Positions 5,160 to 5,352 of a stretch of DNA of 5,352 nucleotides are shown one piece after another. The stretch covers positions 1-5,352 of the forward strand of contig AQSC01000011.1 in NCBI GenBank assembly GCA_000402775.1, read 5' to 3'. The notes below the pieces were generated by a model that searched no databases, was not told the origin of the DNA, and saw only the letters and a list, made by a program, of their open reading frames with translations. Made by a program: the position numbers and the translations under genes. The first letter of the stretch is position 1. Each line of letters begins with the position of its first letter. The DNA is from Euryarchaeota archaeon SCGC AAA252-I15 (GTDB taxonomy: Archaea; Altiarchaeota; Altiarchaeia; IMC4; SCGC-AAA252-I15).

Positions 5160-5352
5160 TTAATCTTCCTCGATTAATTGGGAGGCATTTCTTTTTAGCG
5201 CCCTAATATCTCGGTTGAATTTGCCTGTTTCACGGCTGATGAGGTGCTTTAACTGGGTTTTCGTATACAGTCGGCCTTTGTAGACGACTGTTGGTTGAAT
5301 GTGTTTTTTACGGTAAACCGGCCTGTAAGCCATCATCGGCTCTGGGACCACG
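5160..5352 (-). CDS. Basic protein of unknown function, probably 5' partial
   Basis: An open frame runs from the right edge of the window to TAA 5162-5160, about 63 residues. The apparent first codon, GTG at 5351, sits at the very edge, so the gene probably continues outside. Two ATGs at 5336 and 5333 are possible internal starts but have no Shine-Dalgarno. The visible sequence is basic, with a Tyr/Lys-rich first half (AYRPVYRKKH, then VVYKGRLYTKTQL) and a helical second half ending S-Q-L-I-E-E-D. The downstream frame at 5147 is in the same phase, 12 bases after this stop, so the two may be one gene split by a stop or two tightly spaced genes. Nothing identifies a function. Confidence 0.55.
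   Translation of the reverse strand, partial: VVPEPMMAYRPVYRKKHIQPTVVYKGRLYTKTQLKHLISRETGKFNRDIRALKRNASQLIEED

Noticed and set aside
5154..5162. The A7 run after the upstream frame's stop, as a programmed frameshift site.
   Set aside because: The downstream frame is in the same phase as the upstream one, so slippage would not join them, and the run lies at and after the stop rather than before it.
5160..5162. Reassignment of TAA to an amino acid to explain the split frames.
   Set aside because: TAA ends several other well-supported genes in the window, including the hydrolase and the cysteine-rich protein; TAG also serves as a normal stop for coaD.

Overview
The window looks archaeal. The clearest sign is a phosphopantetheine adenylyltransferase of the archaeal/eukaryotic type (short, GGTFDVLHIGH at its N-terminus). 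A second sign is TATA-like T-rich boxes about 26 bases upstream of several predicted starts, which suggests leaderless or nearly leaderless transcripts, alongside strong Shine-Dalgarno sites inside one operon. I cannot name the lineage. The compact layout and many unrecognised proteins would fit an uncultured group, but that is inference. No RNA gene, CRISPR array, transposon or phage gene is visible, and no gene-free stretch exceeds 100 bases.

Plus strand, 1-1932. The window opens in the C-terminal end of a probable surface or secreted beta-sandwich protein. It is followed by a 495-497 residue exported protein with 66 cysteines: a membrane-anchor or signal segment, four calcium-loop-like DxDxDG repeats, then about fourteen four-cysteine modules. 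A 53-residue single-span membrane protein follows, with its own TATA-like box. Together this is a cell-envelope segment.

Minus strand, 5352-1929. Reading in the direction of transcription, the first part is a region of unknown charged, helical protein(s), split by one in-frame TAA into a 5'-partial upstream piece and a coiled-coil-like downstream piece. Next comes a compact operon: a 15-codon Cys/Lys mini-gene (positions 4610-4563) with TATA-like box and near-perfect Shine-Dalgarno, then coaD (coenzyme A synthesis), then a mobA-like nucleotidyltransferase that starts one base after the coaD stop. After a 62-base gap carrying a leaderless promoter comes a 508-residue cytoplasmic alpha/beta hydrolase with an unrecognised N-terminal 190 residues. 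It converges with the small membrane protein gene, and the two stop codons share the palindrome TTAA.

The best candidates for something undescribed are the 15-residue mini-gene leading the coaD-mobA operon and the modular cysteine-rich exported protein. I see no defence system or other clearly new multi-gene system.
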